Both the position numbers and the translations under genes were made by a program. The notes below the pieces were generated by a model. The model made no database searches. It worked only from the letters and a program-made list of their open reading frames with translations, and had not been told where the DNA came from. A stretch of DNA of 27,118 bases from Saprospiraceae bacterium (GTDB lineage Bacteria > Bacteroidota > Bacteroidia > Chitinophagales > Saprospiraceae). Positions within the stretch are counted from its first letter, which is position 1. The number at the start of each line of letters is the position of its first letter. The stretch covers positions 1 through 27,118 of the forward strand of contig JABDPK010000220.1 of assembly GCA_013042795.1 (NCBI GenBank). The letters are read 5' to 3'. Below are positions 1 to 7,944 of the stretch, piece by piece.

Positions 1-676
1 GTGGAAAACCATCAAGGAAGATCCTGAAAATGTAAAAGTCGTCATGCACTTATTGATGCAATATGTATTTGTTTTAAGTGTCGTAACCAGACCATTCCTT
101 CCCTACACTTCTGACAGGATCAGGCGACTTCTTGCACTCGAACCTTTGAAAGAAAATGGAGAATTATTAGAGCTCAGCAATACATTGTCTGAAGGAGAAA
201 ACCTGTTAAAATCAGGTCACAAAATTTCATCTCCTGAACACCTATTTACCCGGGTTGAAGATTCAGTGGTTGATACCCAGGTGGCCAAACTACAAGCCAC
301 AAAATCGGAATTTTCTTCTGAGCAATTACCCCAAAACAATAATCTGAAAGATACTATCCAGTACGATGATTTCATCAAAATGGATCTCAGGGCAGCAACA
401 ATCATGGATGCCAAAAAAGTTGAAAAAGCAGACAAGCTTCTTCAATTGACACTCGATGTAGGGTTTGAAAAAAGGACAGTGGTTTCAGGTATTGCCCAAC
501 ATTTTGCGCCCGATCAAATTATCGGTCAGAAAGTGACGCTCCTTGCAAACCTGGCACCAAGAAAAATCAGGGGCGTTGAATCCAAAGGCATGATCCTGAT
601 GTCAGAAAATGAAGATGGTTCCCTAAAGTTTGTTCAACCTGCTGTTGAAGCAGAGAATGGGGCATCGATCAGTTGA
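1..676 (+). CDS. metG: Methionyl-tRNA synthetase, C-terminal part (5' truncated by window edge)
   Basis: MetRS charges tRNA-Met with methionine in the cytoplasm. The reading frame is open from base 2, starting W-K-T-I-K-E-D-P, so the gene begins before the window and the first ATG at 44 is internal. The first part (V-M-H-L-L-M to P-Y-T-S-D-R-I) fits the helical anticodon-binding domain. A poorly conserved linker follows. The last ~105 residues (from Y-D-D-F-I-K-M-D-L-R-A) are the OB-fold tRNA-binding domain of the Trbp111/EMAP type, with the typical V-V-S-G-I-A and N-L-A-P-R-K-I-R-G segments. This appended domain is usual in Bacteroidota MetRS. The stop TGA abuts the stop of the next, convergent gene with no spacer. 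The catalytic HIGH and KMSKS motifs lie outside the window. Confidence 0.95.
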   Translation, partial: WKTIKEDPENVKVVMHLLMQYVFVLSVVTRPFLPYTSDRIRRLLALEPLKENGELLELSNTLSEGENLLKSGHKISSPEHLFTRVEDSVVDTQVAKLQATKSEFSSEQLPQNNNLKDTIQYDDFIKMDLRAATIMDAKKVEKADKLLQLTLDVGFEKRTVVSGIAQHFAPDQIIGQKVTLLANLAPRKIRGVESKGMILMSENEDGSLKFVQPAVEAENGASIS

Positions 677-1213
677 TCATTTATTTTCTTCAATCATTTC
701 ATTCTCAAACTGTTCCAGAAAAGCATAATTTTTATTGGTCCCGCATTGTCTGTTCAGACCTGCTTTCATAACCAATAACTCACTGTATTCATCCGGGTAC
801 TGTCCCATATTCACATATTTCATGGCAAATAAAACTTCCTTATGTGCTATCCAGCAATATGAAGGTTCTACCATCGCCCATTGATAATATATCCGGGATA
901 AAGCCATCCTTGGTTTAATAGCTGTCGGATAGATTGACTTGGCATCAAAATATTTGTCAGAAGCGATTCCAAGTAATGACTGCTTTTCATATTCTTCACC
1001 CAATTCTATGGAAGTACTAAAGGAATTCTCCATAATTTCTTCTTTCCTCCGCTGTAAAAGAAACGTTTCATCAGACTGTTCGATTTCTTCCATGGGCCTG
1101 TAGTTTTCGCTGGCCGCTTTCTGATATTGATATCTTGAAAATAAAAAGAGGAATGTTCCAATAGAAAATACAACCATTCCAAATATGAGTGCGCGTGTAG
1201 GTCTTTCTTTCAT
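677..1213 (-). CDS. Membrane-anchored protein of unknown function (178 aa)
   Basis: I do not recognise this family. I start it at the ATG at 1213 (M-K-E-R-P-T-R); an in-frame start at 1309 would lie inside the upstream gene. The protein has a short basic N-terminus, one hydrophobic segment at about residues 8-26 (I-F-G-M-V-V-F-S-I-G-T-F-L-F-L-F), then a soluble, mostly helical region rich in Glu, Tyr and Met. The segment around G-I-A-S-D-K-Y-F-D-A-K-S-I-Y-P-T-A resembles a single TPR-like helical pair, but I see no clear repeat. Its start lies one base downstream of the stop of the SRPBCC-like gene, so the two are surely co-transcribed. It may act in the same envelope process, which is inference. 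Confidence 0.75.
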   Translation of the reverse strand: MKERPTRALIFGMVVFSIGTFLFLFSRYQYQKAASENYRPMEEIEQSDETFLLQRRKEEIMENSFSTSIELGEEYEKQSLLGIASDKYFDAKSIYPTAIKPRMALSRIYYQWAMVEPSYCWIAHKEVLFAMKYVNMGQYPDEYSELLVMKAGLNRQCGTNKNYAFLEQFENEMIEENK

Positions 1214-1214
1214 A

Positions 1215-1748
1215 TTAATTAAGTCTGGGATTTTTAGATTCTGACCAGGCCTTGAACTGATCAAGATATTGCTGATCAATCTTTTTAAACATGGAGCCAA
1301 AGAAGGCAAACATGCACCTTGTTAGATAATTCTTACCTCTGCATTTATGCGTCCCTTTTATTGTTGTGCTATGATAATCTCCTTCAAATGTGGTTAAATC
1401 ATCTTTTATCATGTTACCAGCTGCAAAATGCAGTCCCACTTTTTTCATGATTTCAAACTCTGTTATGGTTTCCTTCATTGTCATTTCACTGCCCTGGTTT
1501 ATTACAAGCATCTCATATTCAGAACCTACCTTATCTTTTGTTTCCTTTATGGTTTTTATGGATTTTACCTCTGGTATCCATTGGTGAAGATTATCCATAT
1601 CGTTATAATCTGCCCATACATCATCCAAAGCGCCTTTTACTGTAACTTCAGTTTGATATTCTACAACTGGTCTTACGATTCCTGCCAGAAGGAAGACAAC
1701 GATAAAAAAAACGACAATCGTCAATAGAATTTTAATAATTTTCTTCAT
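1215..1748 (-). CDS. SRPBCC (START/polyketide-cyclase-like) protein with N-terminal membrane anchor
   Basis: The start is taken at ATG 1748 (M-K-K-I-I-K-I-L-L); an upstream in-frame start at 1829 would add an unlikely extension overlapping the divergent gene. Residues ~3-26 form one strongly hydrophobic segment, followed by a domain with SRPBCC features: E-V-T-V-K-G-A-L-D-D-V-W near the beginning, W-I-P-E-V-K-S-I mid-way, and a long C-terminal helix (K-K-I-D-Q-Q-Y-L-D-Q-F-K-A-W). SRPBCC proteins have a deep hydrophobic cavity that binds lipids or other small hydrophobic ligands, so an envelope lipid-binding role is possible. The ligand is unknown. It is the first gene of a two-gene operon and is divergent from the Lnb-like gene across 79 bp that must hold both promoters. 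Confidence 0.8.
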   Translation of the reverse strand: MKKIIKILLTIVVFFIVVFLLAGIVRPVVEYQTEVTVKGALDDVWADYNDMDNLHQWIPEVKSIKTIKETKDKVGSEYEMLVINQGSEMTMKETITEFEIMKKVGLHFAAGNMIKDDLTTFEGDYHSTTIKGTHKCRGKNYLTRCMFAFFGSMFKKIDQQYLDQFKAWSESKNPRLN

Positions 1749-1827
1749 TTGAATGATTGAGACTACAATTATATCAATATACTTTAGTTCTAAAATTAAC
1801 AAAACTGGATTTTGTATTTTTAAAATC

Positions 1828-2973
1828 ATGAAACTAAGCCTCCGTGATGCTGTCCAAAGGACATTAATTCCCTTGTTAGTTCTCCTGTTTCAAGGCATTC
1901 CTGTCACGGGACAGCTTTCTGATTCAGCACAGATCAGTGTGATAACCTGTCGTGCGGGGGATGATATTTATAATACATTCGGACATACAGCCATCAGGAT
2001 ATATGATCCACTCGATGGGAAAAATGAATTGTACAATTACGGGATCTTTAATTTCCGGGAGCCAAATTTTACTATGAAATTTCTCAGGGGCAAGCTTTTA
2101 TACAGTCTTGGATTGCAACCATACAGAAGGTTCCTGGAAAATTATCATTACGAAAAAAGAACCGTATTCGAACAGGTACTGGATATTTCACAAAAAGACA
2201 GAAAGGAAATATACCAGGCTATCCGGACCAACTACAAACCAGAGAACCGAGCTTATCTGTATGATTTTTTCTTTGATAATTGTTCAACAAGACCCCGGGA
2301 TATTTTATTGGATCATATCGATGGAGTTTCATTTGCAGAGCAAAAAGGAAATAAAACATTCCGTCATTTGCTTGATGAATATACCTATGCTAAGCCATGG
2401 ACTGATTTTGGAATAGACCTGATTATAGGCTCTGTTGCAGACCGGACTGCAGACAGGAATGACCAGATGTTTTTACCTGAATATCTTTTCACCAATCTGG
2501 AGGAAGCTAAAGTGAATGGTCATTCCCTGGTGTCTGAAACAAAGATACTGGCCAACTTCGAATCCGAACTTGAACGCAGATCAAATATTCCTTGGTTTAC
2601 ACCTGTACTTGTGTTTGCCATACTCCTGTTGCTGGAACTCATATTATTCTTGAAATTCAGAAAGAAAACTATTCCAAAATGGCTGACCATAATTGATAAA
2701 TTTTGGATTTTTATTCTTGGTATCGGGTCCATTATCATTGCATTTATGTGGTTTGGGACAGATCACATAGCCACAAAGCAAAATCTGAACCTTCTCTGGA
2801 TGCATCCCTTGTTCCTGGTTATCCTTTTTAAGCCTAAAAGAAGGATAGTGTTGTTTTCAATAATCCTAATGATCCTGGCAATCCTGCTTTCCCCATTTAT
2901 TCAGGAATTGCACCTGGCCAGTATTTTAATAATCCTGATTACGATATTAAAACTGGTGAGAAGAGGACTTTGA
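1828..2973 (+). CDS. lnb: DUF4105 / Lnb-like protein, candidate lipoprotein N-acyltransferase
   Basis: The start is taken at ATG 1828 (M-K-L-S-L-R-D), which gives a signal-type hydrophobic N-terminus (L-I-P-L-L-V-L-L-F-Q-G) and 381 residues. The periplasmic part matches the DUF4105 family: V-I-T-C-R-A-G-D, then F-G-H-T-A-I-R-I, Y-N-Y-G-I-F-N-F, and the Cys motif F-F-F-D-N-C-S-T-R-P-R. The conserved His and Cys suggest a papain/NlpC-P60-like thiol active site. About five hydrophobic segments fill the C-terminal ~130 residues. As I recall, this family was shown to be Lnb, the enzyme that N-acylates lipoproteins in Bacteroides, which lack Lnt. The substrate here is inferred. A lipoprotein is encoded nearby at 6765. 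Confidence 0.8.
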   Translation: MKLSLRDAVQRTLIPLLVLLFQGIPVTGQLSDSAQISVITCRAGDDIYNTFGHTAIRIYDPLDGKNELYNYGIFNFREPNFTMKFLRGKLLYSLGLQPYRRFLENYHYEKRTVFEQVLDISQKDRKEIYQAIRTNYKPENRAYLYDFFFDNCSTRPRDILLDHIDGVSFAEQKGNKTFRHLLDEYTYAKPWTDFGIDLIIGSVADRTADRNDQMFLPEYLFTNLEEAKVNGHSLVSETKILANFESELERRSNIPWFTPVLVFAILLLLELILFLKFRKKTIPKWLTIIDKFWIFILGIGSIIIAFMWFGTDHIATKQNLNLLWMHPLFLVILFKPKRRIVLFSIILMILAILLSPFIQELHLASILIILITILKLVRRGL

Positions 2974-2991
2974 ATCAATGCTGCATTGATT
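2973..2991. repeat. Short inverted repeat just after the Lnb-like stop codon
   Basis: Arms AATCAATGC and GCATTGATT flank a single central T and overlap the TGA stop. As RNA this allows an 8-bp stem with a 3-nt loop. No T-run follows, so it is not a standard intrinsic terminator; it could protect a 3' end or be a protein-binding site. The rest of the 183-bp gap before lon holds two direct copies of GCATTATA (3006-3013 and 3022-3029) and the weak promoter candidate listed separately. Confidence 0.5.
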
Positions 2992-3079
2992 TAAGGAAGA
3001 TTATAGCATTATAGGATTAAGGCATTATAATATCAACACCAACTGCCTTTTTGACACAATATTTTCCTGAACCTTCCAT

Positions 3080-3111
3080 TTTGTCAGAGTTTTTATCCAT
3101 TTACACTTTTG
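3080..3111 (+). promoter_or_regulatory. Possible Bacteroidota-type promoter for lon
   Basis: TTTG at 3080-3083 is followed after 18 nt by TACACTTTTG (3102-3111). This resembles the Bacteroidota consensus TTTG-N19-TAnnTTTG, but the -7 element carries two extra bases between TA and TTTG. It lies about 45 bp before the lon start codon. I see no CIRCE or HAIR-type heat-shock operator. Confidence 0.3.
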
Positions 3112-3156
3112 GTCTGCTTATTGACGATCAATATTATCTAAAGATAATCCTGGAAT

Positions 3157-5580
3157 ATGTTTAAAAATCTGATAATACCGAGGAAGTTGGATGATGCTAG
3201 TGATGCAGAAATTATCCCATTCTTTTCAGTGACCGACGATGATGAAAATGATGTGTCCCAGCAGGAAATACCTGAAAACCTGCCGATTCTTGCATTAAAA
3301 AATACCATCCTCTTTCCTGGGGTAGTGATTCCGATAACAGTAGGCAGAACACGCTCTGTGAAAGCTGTAAAAAAGGCATTTGAGACCAATAAGCTCATTG
3401 CCGTTTTTTCACAAAAGGATCTGAACAATGAAGATCCAAAAAAGGATGACCTGTACACAATTGGTACAGTTGCACGTATATTAAAACTGCTTAAAATGCC
3501 GGATGGCAGTACCACGGCTATACTCCAGGGCAGACATCGCAGTGAACTTATTGACCTGTACCAGGAAGATCCTCACCTGGAAGGTCATATCAGGCGCATT
3601 CCAATGAAAACGCATGAGGACGTCGAGTTTAAAGCAACTGTTTCAAGTATAAAGGACATTGCAAAAAATATCATCGAATTATCTCCACAGATTCCCGGAG
3701 AAGCTGTCATGATGTTGCATAATATTAAAAGCGATGGCTTCCTGTTGAATTTTATTGCTTCTAACCTGAACACAGGAATGGCAGAAAAGCAACAACTTCT
3801 TGAAATCTCAGATATGGCGGAAAAAGCAGAAGCCATACTCAAGCAGGTAGATTCCGAACTGCAAATGCTTGAACTGAAAGATCAGATAGAAACTAAAGTG
3901 AGAGGAGATATTGAACAGCAACAGAGGGATTATTTTCTCAATCAGCAACTCAAGACAATCCAGGAAGAACTTGGAAACAATCCCCAGGAAGAACAGATCC
4001 TTGAATTAAAGGAAAAGGGGGCTAAAATGAAATGGCCGGAATATGCAGCCAAACAATTTGAAAAAGAACTGAACAAAGCTCAACGAATCAATCCCCAGAT
4101 GGCTGAATATTCAGTCACCCTGAACTATCTTGAATTGATGCTTGATCTTCCCTGGGAAAATTATACCAAGGATAATTTTGATCTGAAGTCTGTAAAGAAA
4201 GTACTGGATAAAGACCATTATGGACTTGAAGACGTCAAGGACAGAATACTGGAGCACCTGGCTGTTCTTAAACTAAAAGGTGATATGAAAGCGCCGATTA
4301 TTTTATTGGTGGGACCTCCGGGTGTTGGTAAGACATCTTTAGGAAAGTCTATCGCTCGTGCATTGGACAGGAAGTTCGTCCGCATGTCCCTGGGTGGATT
4401 GCATGATGAGAGCGAAATCCGAGGACATCGAAAAACCTATATAGGTGCTATGCCAGGCCGTATTCTGCAATCAGTAAAAAAAGCCCAGTCATCCAACCCG
4501 GTTTTTATTCTTGACGAAATCGATAAAGTAGGTAAGGATTTTCGAGGTGATCCATCTTCTGCATTACTGGAAGTCCTGGACCCTGAACAAAATTCCACTT
4601 TCTACGACAATTACCTGGAACTGGACTACGACCTGTCCAAAGTGCTTTTCATCGCCACAGCAAACTCGTTGAATACCATTCAATCAGCATTACTTGACAG
4701 GATGGAAATTATAGAAATCAGTGGTTATTCACAGGAAGAAAAAATAGAAATTGCAAAACGCCATCTTGTACCCAAACAGGTCAAGGCACATGGCTTGAAA
4801 GCATCGGATGTCAGGCTCAACAAAAAGATTTTGGCAAAGATCATTAGTGAACATACCCGGGAATCAGGTGTCAGAAACCTTGACAGGGAAATTGCGGGAG
4901 TAATGAGAAGTATCGCAAGGAAGAAAGCGATGAATGAAGAATACCAGGTTTCTGTATCAGAACAGGATATCACAGATATTTTGGGACCTTACAAATTCCC
5001 CCCGGACAGATTTGCTAAAACTGAAACCCCTGGTGTAGCAATCGGACTGGCCTGGACAAGAGTAGGAGGAGATATTCTATTTATTGAGACGTCCCTCAGC
5101 AAAGGAAAAGGCAAGTTAACCCTGACAGGAAACCTTGGTGATGTCATGAAGGAATCTGCCACAACAGCTTTAAGTTACATTAAAGCCAATGCTTCCAAAC
5201 TAGGTATACGTGAAGAACAACTTGCAGAAACGGACATCCATATTCATGTTCCCCAGGGAGCTATTCCGAAGGATGGACCAAGTGCAGGTATTACAATGAT
5301 GACGGCCCTGGTTTCTGCTTTCTCTGGAAAGAAAATAAAGTCAAGGGTAGCCATGTCAGGAGAAATAACATTAAGGGGAAAAGTGCTGCCCGTCGGTGGT
5401 ATAAAGGAAAAAGTGCTTGCAGCCAAGCGTTCAGGGATGAAGGAAATTATCCTTTGCAGGGAAAATGAAAAAGATGTCCTGAAAATAAACAAGGCATATA
5501 TTAAGGATCTTAATTTCACCTTTGTCGATCGTATGGAAGAAGTACTTGAACACACCCTTGGACTTGCCAGTACATTTTAG
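3157..5580 (+). CDS. lon: ATP-dependent protease Lon (endopeptidase La)
   Basis: Lon is a cytoplasmic homo-hexameric AAA+ serine protease that degrades misfolded and regulatory proteins. At 807 residues it is close to the usual ~780-820. Domains in order: the N-terminal substrate-binding LON domain (from P-I-L-A-L-K-N-T-I-L-F-P, about residues 43-240), a coiled-coil linker, the AAA+ module with Walker A G-P-P-G-V-G-K-T (386-393) and Walker B V-F-I-L-D-E-I-D (449-456), then the protease domain. The catalytic dyad is complete: S709 in D-G-P-S-A-G and K752 in G-G-I-K-E-K, spaced 43 residues apart as in E. coli Lon. The acidic N-terminal stretch before the LON domain is slightly long. It appears to be transcribed alone, after a 183-bp gap. 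Confidence 0.98.
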   Translation: MFKNLIIPRKLDDASDAEIIPFFSVTDDDENDVSQQEIPENLPILALKNTILFPGVVIPITVGRTRSVKAVKKAFETNKLIAVFSQKDLNNEDPKKDDLYTIGTVARILKLLKMPDGSTTAILQGRHRSELIDLYQEDPHLEGHIRRIPMKTHEDVEFKATVSSIKDIAKNIIELSPQIPGEAVMMLHNIKSDGFLLNFIASNLNTGMAEKQQLLEISDMAEKAEAILKQVDSELQMLELKDQIETKVRGDIEQQQRDYFLNQQLKTIQEELGNNPQEEQILELKEKGAKMKWPEYAAKQFEKELNKAQRINPQMAEYSVTLNYLELMLDLPWENYTKDNFDLKSVKKVLDKDHYGLEDVKDRILEHLAVLKLKGDMKAPIILLVGPPGVGKTSLGKSIARALDRKFVRMSLGGLHDESEIRGHRKTYIGAMPGRILQSVKKAQSSNPVFILDEIDKVGKDFRGDPSSALLEVLDPEQNSTFYDNYLELDYDLSKVLFIATANSLNTIQSALLDRMEIIEISGYSQEEKIEIAKRHLVPKQVKAHGLKASDVRLNKKILAKIISEHTRESGVRNLDREIAGVMRSIARKKAMNEEYQVSVSEQDITDILGPYKFPPDRFAKTETPGVAIGLAWTRVGGDILFIETSLSKGKGKLTLTGNLGDVMKESATTALSYIKANASKLGIREEQLAETDIHIHVPQGAIPKDGPSAGITMMTALVSAFSGKKIKSRVAMSGEITLRGKVLPVGGIKEKVLAAKRSGMKEIILCRENEKDVLKINKAYIKDLNFTFVDRMEEVLEHTLGLASTF

Positions 5581-5637
5581 GTTAAATACAAGTTAAATGA
5601 GACTTTTATTTGAGTACTTCGGTAATATTTTGTTGTT

Positions 5638-6306
5638 TTGAATACTGTGAGACTACATTATTACTTTTTTATACCAGCTTTCTTATTTAGCGTTTTTCTT
5701 AGTGGACAAGTAAAACAGGATAAGAATATTCTCATACAGTTTTCAGGGGTTGTTGTAACCGAGGATGAGTATGGAGAAATGGCACCCCTACCCTATACTA
5801 CAATCGCTGTAGTTGGCAGTAGCAGGGGAACATATGCAGAAATAGACGGTTTCTTTTCAATAGTCGCTGCGACCGGAGATACCATGGAGTTCAGTAGAAT
5901 CGGGTACAAGACAATTCAACATGTCATACCGGATACCCTGGAATCTAAATTTTATTCCTGGTACCAGGTCATGTCACGTGACAGTATATTATTACCTGAG
6001 GCCGTTATTTATGCATGGCCAAGCCGGGAACATTATAAGATCGAGTTTTTAGCTATGGATGTGTCGAACGAGTTGAAGAAAAGAGCCGAGGAGAACCTGG
6101 CCCAGGAAATCCTTGACAGAATGAAATCAGATGTGCCTCCCGACGGCAATGAAGCTTATGCTTTGACCAGGCAGGCATTGGTTACTGAATATACATATTC
6201 GGGACAGTATAAACCTCAAAACATCTTCAATCCTGTAGCATGGGCACAATTTGTGAAAGCATGGAAAAGGGGCGACTTCAAGAAGAAGAAAAAGAAGATC
6301 GAATAG
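5638..6306 (+). CDS. Secreted CarboxypepD_reg-like domain protein
   Basis: No ATG is available in this frame. The start is TTG at 5638 or GTG at 5647; an in-frame stop at 5623 rules out a longer form. Both choices give a signal peptide (Y-F-F-I-P-A-F-L-F-S-V-F-L-S-G-Q). Residues ~32-105 match the CarboxypepD_reg-like / TonB-receptor-plug-associated beta-sandwich seen in many secreted Bacteroidota proteins: F-S-G-V-V-V-T, P-L-P-Y-T-T-I-A-V-V, G-T-Y-A-E-I-D-G-F-F-S-I, and F-S-R-I-G-Y-K-T. The C-terminal half is helical and ends in a run of lysines (G-D-F-K-K-K-K-K-K-I-E). There is no TonB barrel, so this is an orphan domain of unknown role, probably envelope-located. Confidence 0.75.
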   Translation: MNTVRLHYYFFIPAFLFSVFLSGQVKQDKNILIQFSGVVVTEDEYGEMAPLPYTTIAVVGSSRGTYAEIDGFFSIVAATGDTMEFSRIGYKTIQHVIPDTLESKFYSWYQVMSRDSILLPEAVIYAWPSREHYKIEFLAMDVSNELKKRAEENLAQEILDRMKSDVPPDGNEAYALTRQALVTEYTYSGQYKPQNIFNPVAWAQFVKAWKRGDFKKKKKKIE

Positions 6307-6339
6307 ATCTCCATATAAATCATTAAAATAACTTCTATT

Positions 6340-6696
6340 ATGCTCCATTGTCCTGAATGTGGAGAAACCGTTCGTGGTCGAACAGACAAGAAATTCTGTT
6401 CTGCTTATTGTCGGACCAGCTTCCACAATAAAAAAAATTCGGATTCGATTAACTATATGAGAAATGTAAACAACTTGCTCCGTAAAAACAGAAGGATCCT
6501 GTTAAAGCATAACCCTGGTGGAAAAACCAAAATTCGAAAATCACAACTCCTGAAGAATGGATTTAATTTTAACTATTTCACAAACCAGTATGTAACCATG
6601 AAAGGTAAAACCTACAGGTTTTGTTATGAACAAGGATACCTTGATTTAGAAAACGGTTACCTCGCATTGGTTCAACGTAATGATTACGTAGAATAA
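6340..6696 (+). CDS. Small zinc-finger protein (118 aa)
   Basis: The N-terminus carries four cysteines in a zinc-ribbon arrangement: C4-P-E-C7 and C20-S-A-Y-C24, separated by a basic loop. This resembles the DUF2116-like short zinc ribbons. After a Lys/Arg-rich stretch (N-N-L-L-R-K-N-R-R-I-L-L-K) comes a compact domain (F-N-F-N-Y-F-T-N-Q-Y, Y-R-F-C-Y-E-Q-G-Y-L). The charge and zinc finger suggest nucleic-acid binding, but no function is known to me. It is co-directional with the preceding gene after a 33-bp gap and may share its transcript. Confidence 0.8.
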   Translation: MLHCPECGETVRGRTDKKFCSAYCRTSFHNKKNSDSINYMRNVNNLLRKNRRILLKHNPGGKTKIRKSQLLKNGFNFNYFTNQYVTMKGKTYRFCYEQGYLDLENGYLALVQRNDYVE

Positions 6697-6764
6697 CAAC
6701 ATAAGTACGAATTTGTTCGTTTGTCTAAAAGCATTAATATTTAAATCACAAATTGAAAATAAAA

Positions 6765-7334
6765 ATGAAACATATCTATAAAATACTCCTTCTTGGCCTG
6801 GTTTCAAGCAGTATATTTCTGGCTTGTTCAGGTGAAAATTCAAATAATCAAAATTCAGCAATGAACAAAGTACATCCTGCCAAGAAAGCTAAATCCGGTC
6901 AAAAAGCGGAGAATTCACATATGAATACCGGCGGACTTGAATGGTTAACATTTGAGCAGGCAGCAAAAATGAAAAATAAAGGGTCTAAAAAGTATCTGGT
7001 GGATGTATATACAGATTGGTGTGGATGGTGCAAAGTTATGGATAAGCAAACTTTTACGAACCCTGAAGTACAAGCCTTTTTGAATGAGAATTTTCATGTC
7101 ATTAAATTCAATGCAGAACAGAAAGAAGCAATAGATTTCAGAGGAAAAAAATATGAATGGCTTCCGGCAGGAAGAAGAGGTGTAAACAAGCTTGCCATGG
7201 AATTACTAGGAAGCAGATTATCTTATCCAACGCTTGTTTACCTGGATGAAAACATGAATAAAATCAGGAGTTCTCCGGGTTTTAAAAAACCAGATCAGTT
7301 ATTATCTGAACTTCGTGTGATCACTGGTTCATAA
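6765..7334 (+). CDS. Thioredoxin-fold lipoprotein (WCGWC active site)
   Basis: The start is ATG 6765 (M-K-H-I-Y-K), preferred over an in-frame TTG at 6753. Residues 4-20 are hydrophobic and end in F-L-A-C21, a slightly imperfect lipobox, so C21 is the likely lipidated residue. A polar linker follows, then a thioredoxin-like domain with D-W-C-G-W-C (C86, C89) and a likely cis-Pro in S-Y-P-T-L. This fits the thioredoxin_7/DUF255-like group of periplasmic disulphide proteins. It probably reduces or isomerises disulphides in the periplasm, attached to a membrane; the partner is unknown. TTTG (6712-6715) and TAATATTT (6735-6742) upstream loosely resemble a promoter. Confidence 0.85.
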   Translation: MKHIYKILLLGLVSSSIFLACSGENSNNQNSAMNKVHPAKKAKSGQKAENSHMNTGGLEWLTFEQAAKMKNKGSKKYLVDVYTDWCGWCKVMDKQTFTNPEVQAFLNENFHVIKFNAEQKEAIDFRGKKYEWLPAGRRGVNKLAMELLGSRLSYPTLVYLDENMNKIRSSPGFKKPDQLLSELRVITGS

Positions 7335-7376
7335 ATAATGTTTTATATTTATTGTTTAAAGTAAACTCAATAATTC

Positions 7377-7940
7377 ATGAAAAATTTAATGGTCCTGATG
7401 TTTATGTTCTTATTCAGTATGATAAGCTATGCACAGGAGGCAACAAGCGTCTTTCTATCGAAGATGGAAGTAGAGTGGCTGGATAAAGAAATTGTAGAAT
7501 TACAAAACATCTACGAACTTATCAATAATGCGGTAAAAGAGGATGATGCAATATTAATATCACGTAATAAAACCGACATCATTAAATCTGTAACCAATCT
7601 TAGCAGTAATTCAAGGATATTTTGCAACAAGATGGACCTGGACCTGAACCGTGATGATGTTTCCAAGAACAGGTTAAGCGATACACCTTCAAACTATTAT
7701 GTTGAAAAAAGAAGAAAAGATCCAAGGAGCCAGGAATTGAAGTTGAACATGAACCATTATAATAAGTTCAAATCCAACTGCGACTTGATGGCTGCCATTA
7801 AAAATGACCTGAAAGCAAGTTCTTTTGCATTACAACCGAATCATGAAAAAACCACAGGTAATCTTGAATTGATTTCCAGTTTTATCGTTTTGGCTAAGAA
7901 TAACAATAAAATCATTCAGAATAATCTAACCTCTGAATAA
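7377..7940 (+). CDS. Secreted helical protein of unknown function (187 aa)
   Basis: The protein begins with a clear signal peptide (M-V-L-M-F-M-F-L-F-S-M-I-S-Y-A-Q, cleavage probably after A-Q). The mature part looks entirely alpha-helical, with many Asn, Lys, Asp and Glu, and contains two cysteines (F-C-N-K-M-D and S-N-C-D-L-M). I do not recognise a family. It sits 42 bp after the lipoprotein gene, and the DUF3127 gene starts four bases after its stop, so the three may be co-transcribed. The thioredoxin-fold lipoprotein upstream could act on its two cysteines, which is speculation. Confidence 0.75.
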   Translation: MKNLMVLMFMFLFSMISYAQEATSVFLSKMEVEWLDKEIVELQNIYELINNAVKEDDAILISRNKTDIIKSVTNLSSNSRIFCNKMDLDLNRDDVSKNRLSDTPSNYYVEKRRKDPRSQELKLNMNHYNKFKSNCDLMAAIKNDLKASSFALQPNHEKTTGNLELISSFIVLAKNNNKIIQNNLTSE

Positions 7941-7944
7941 GCAT

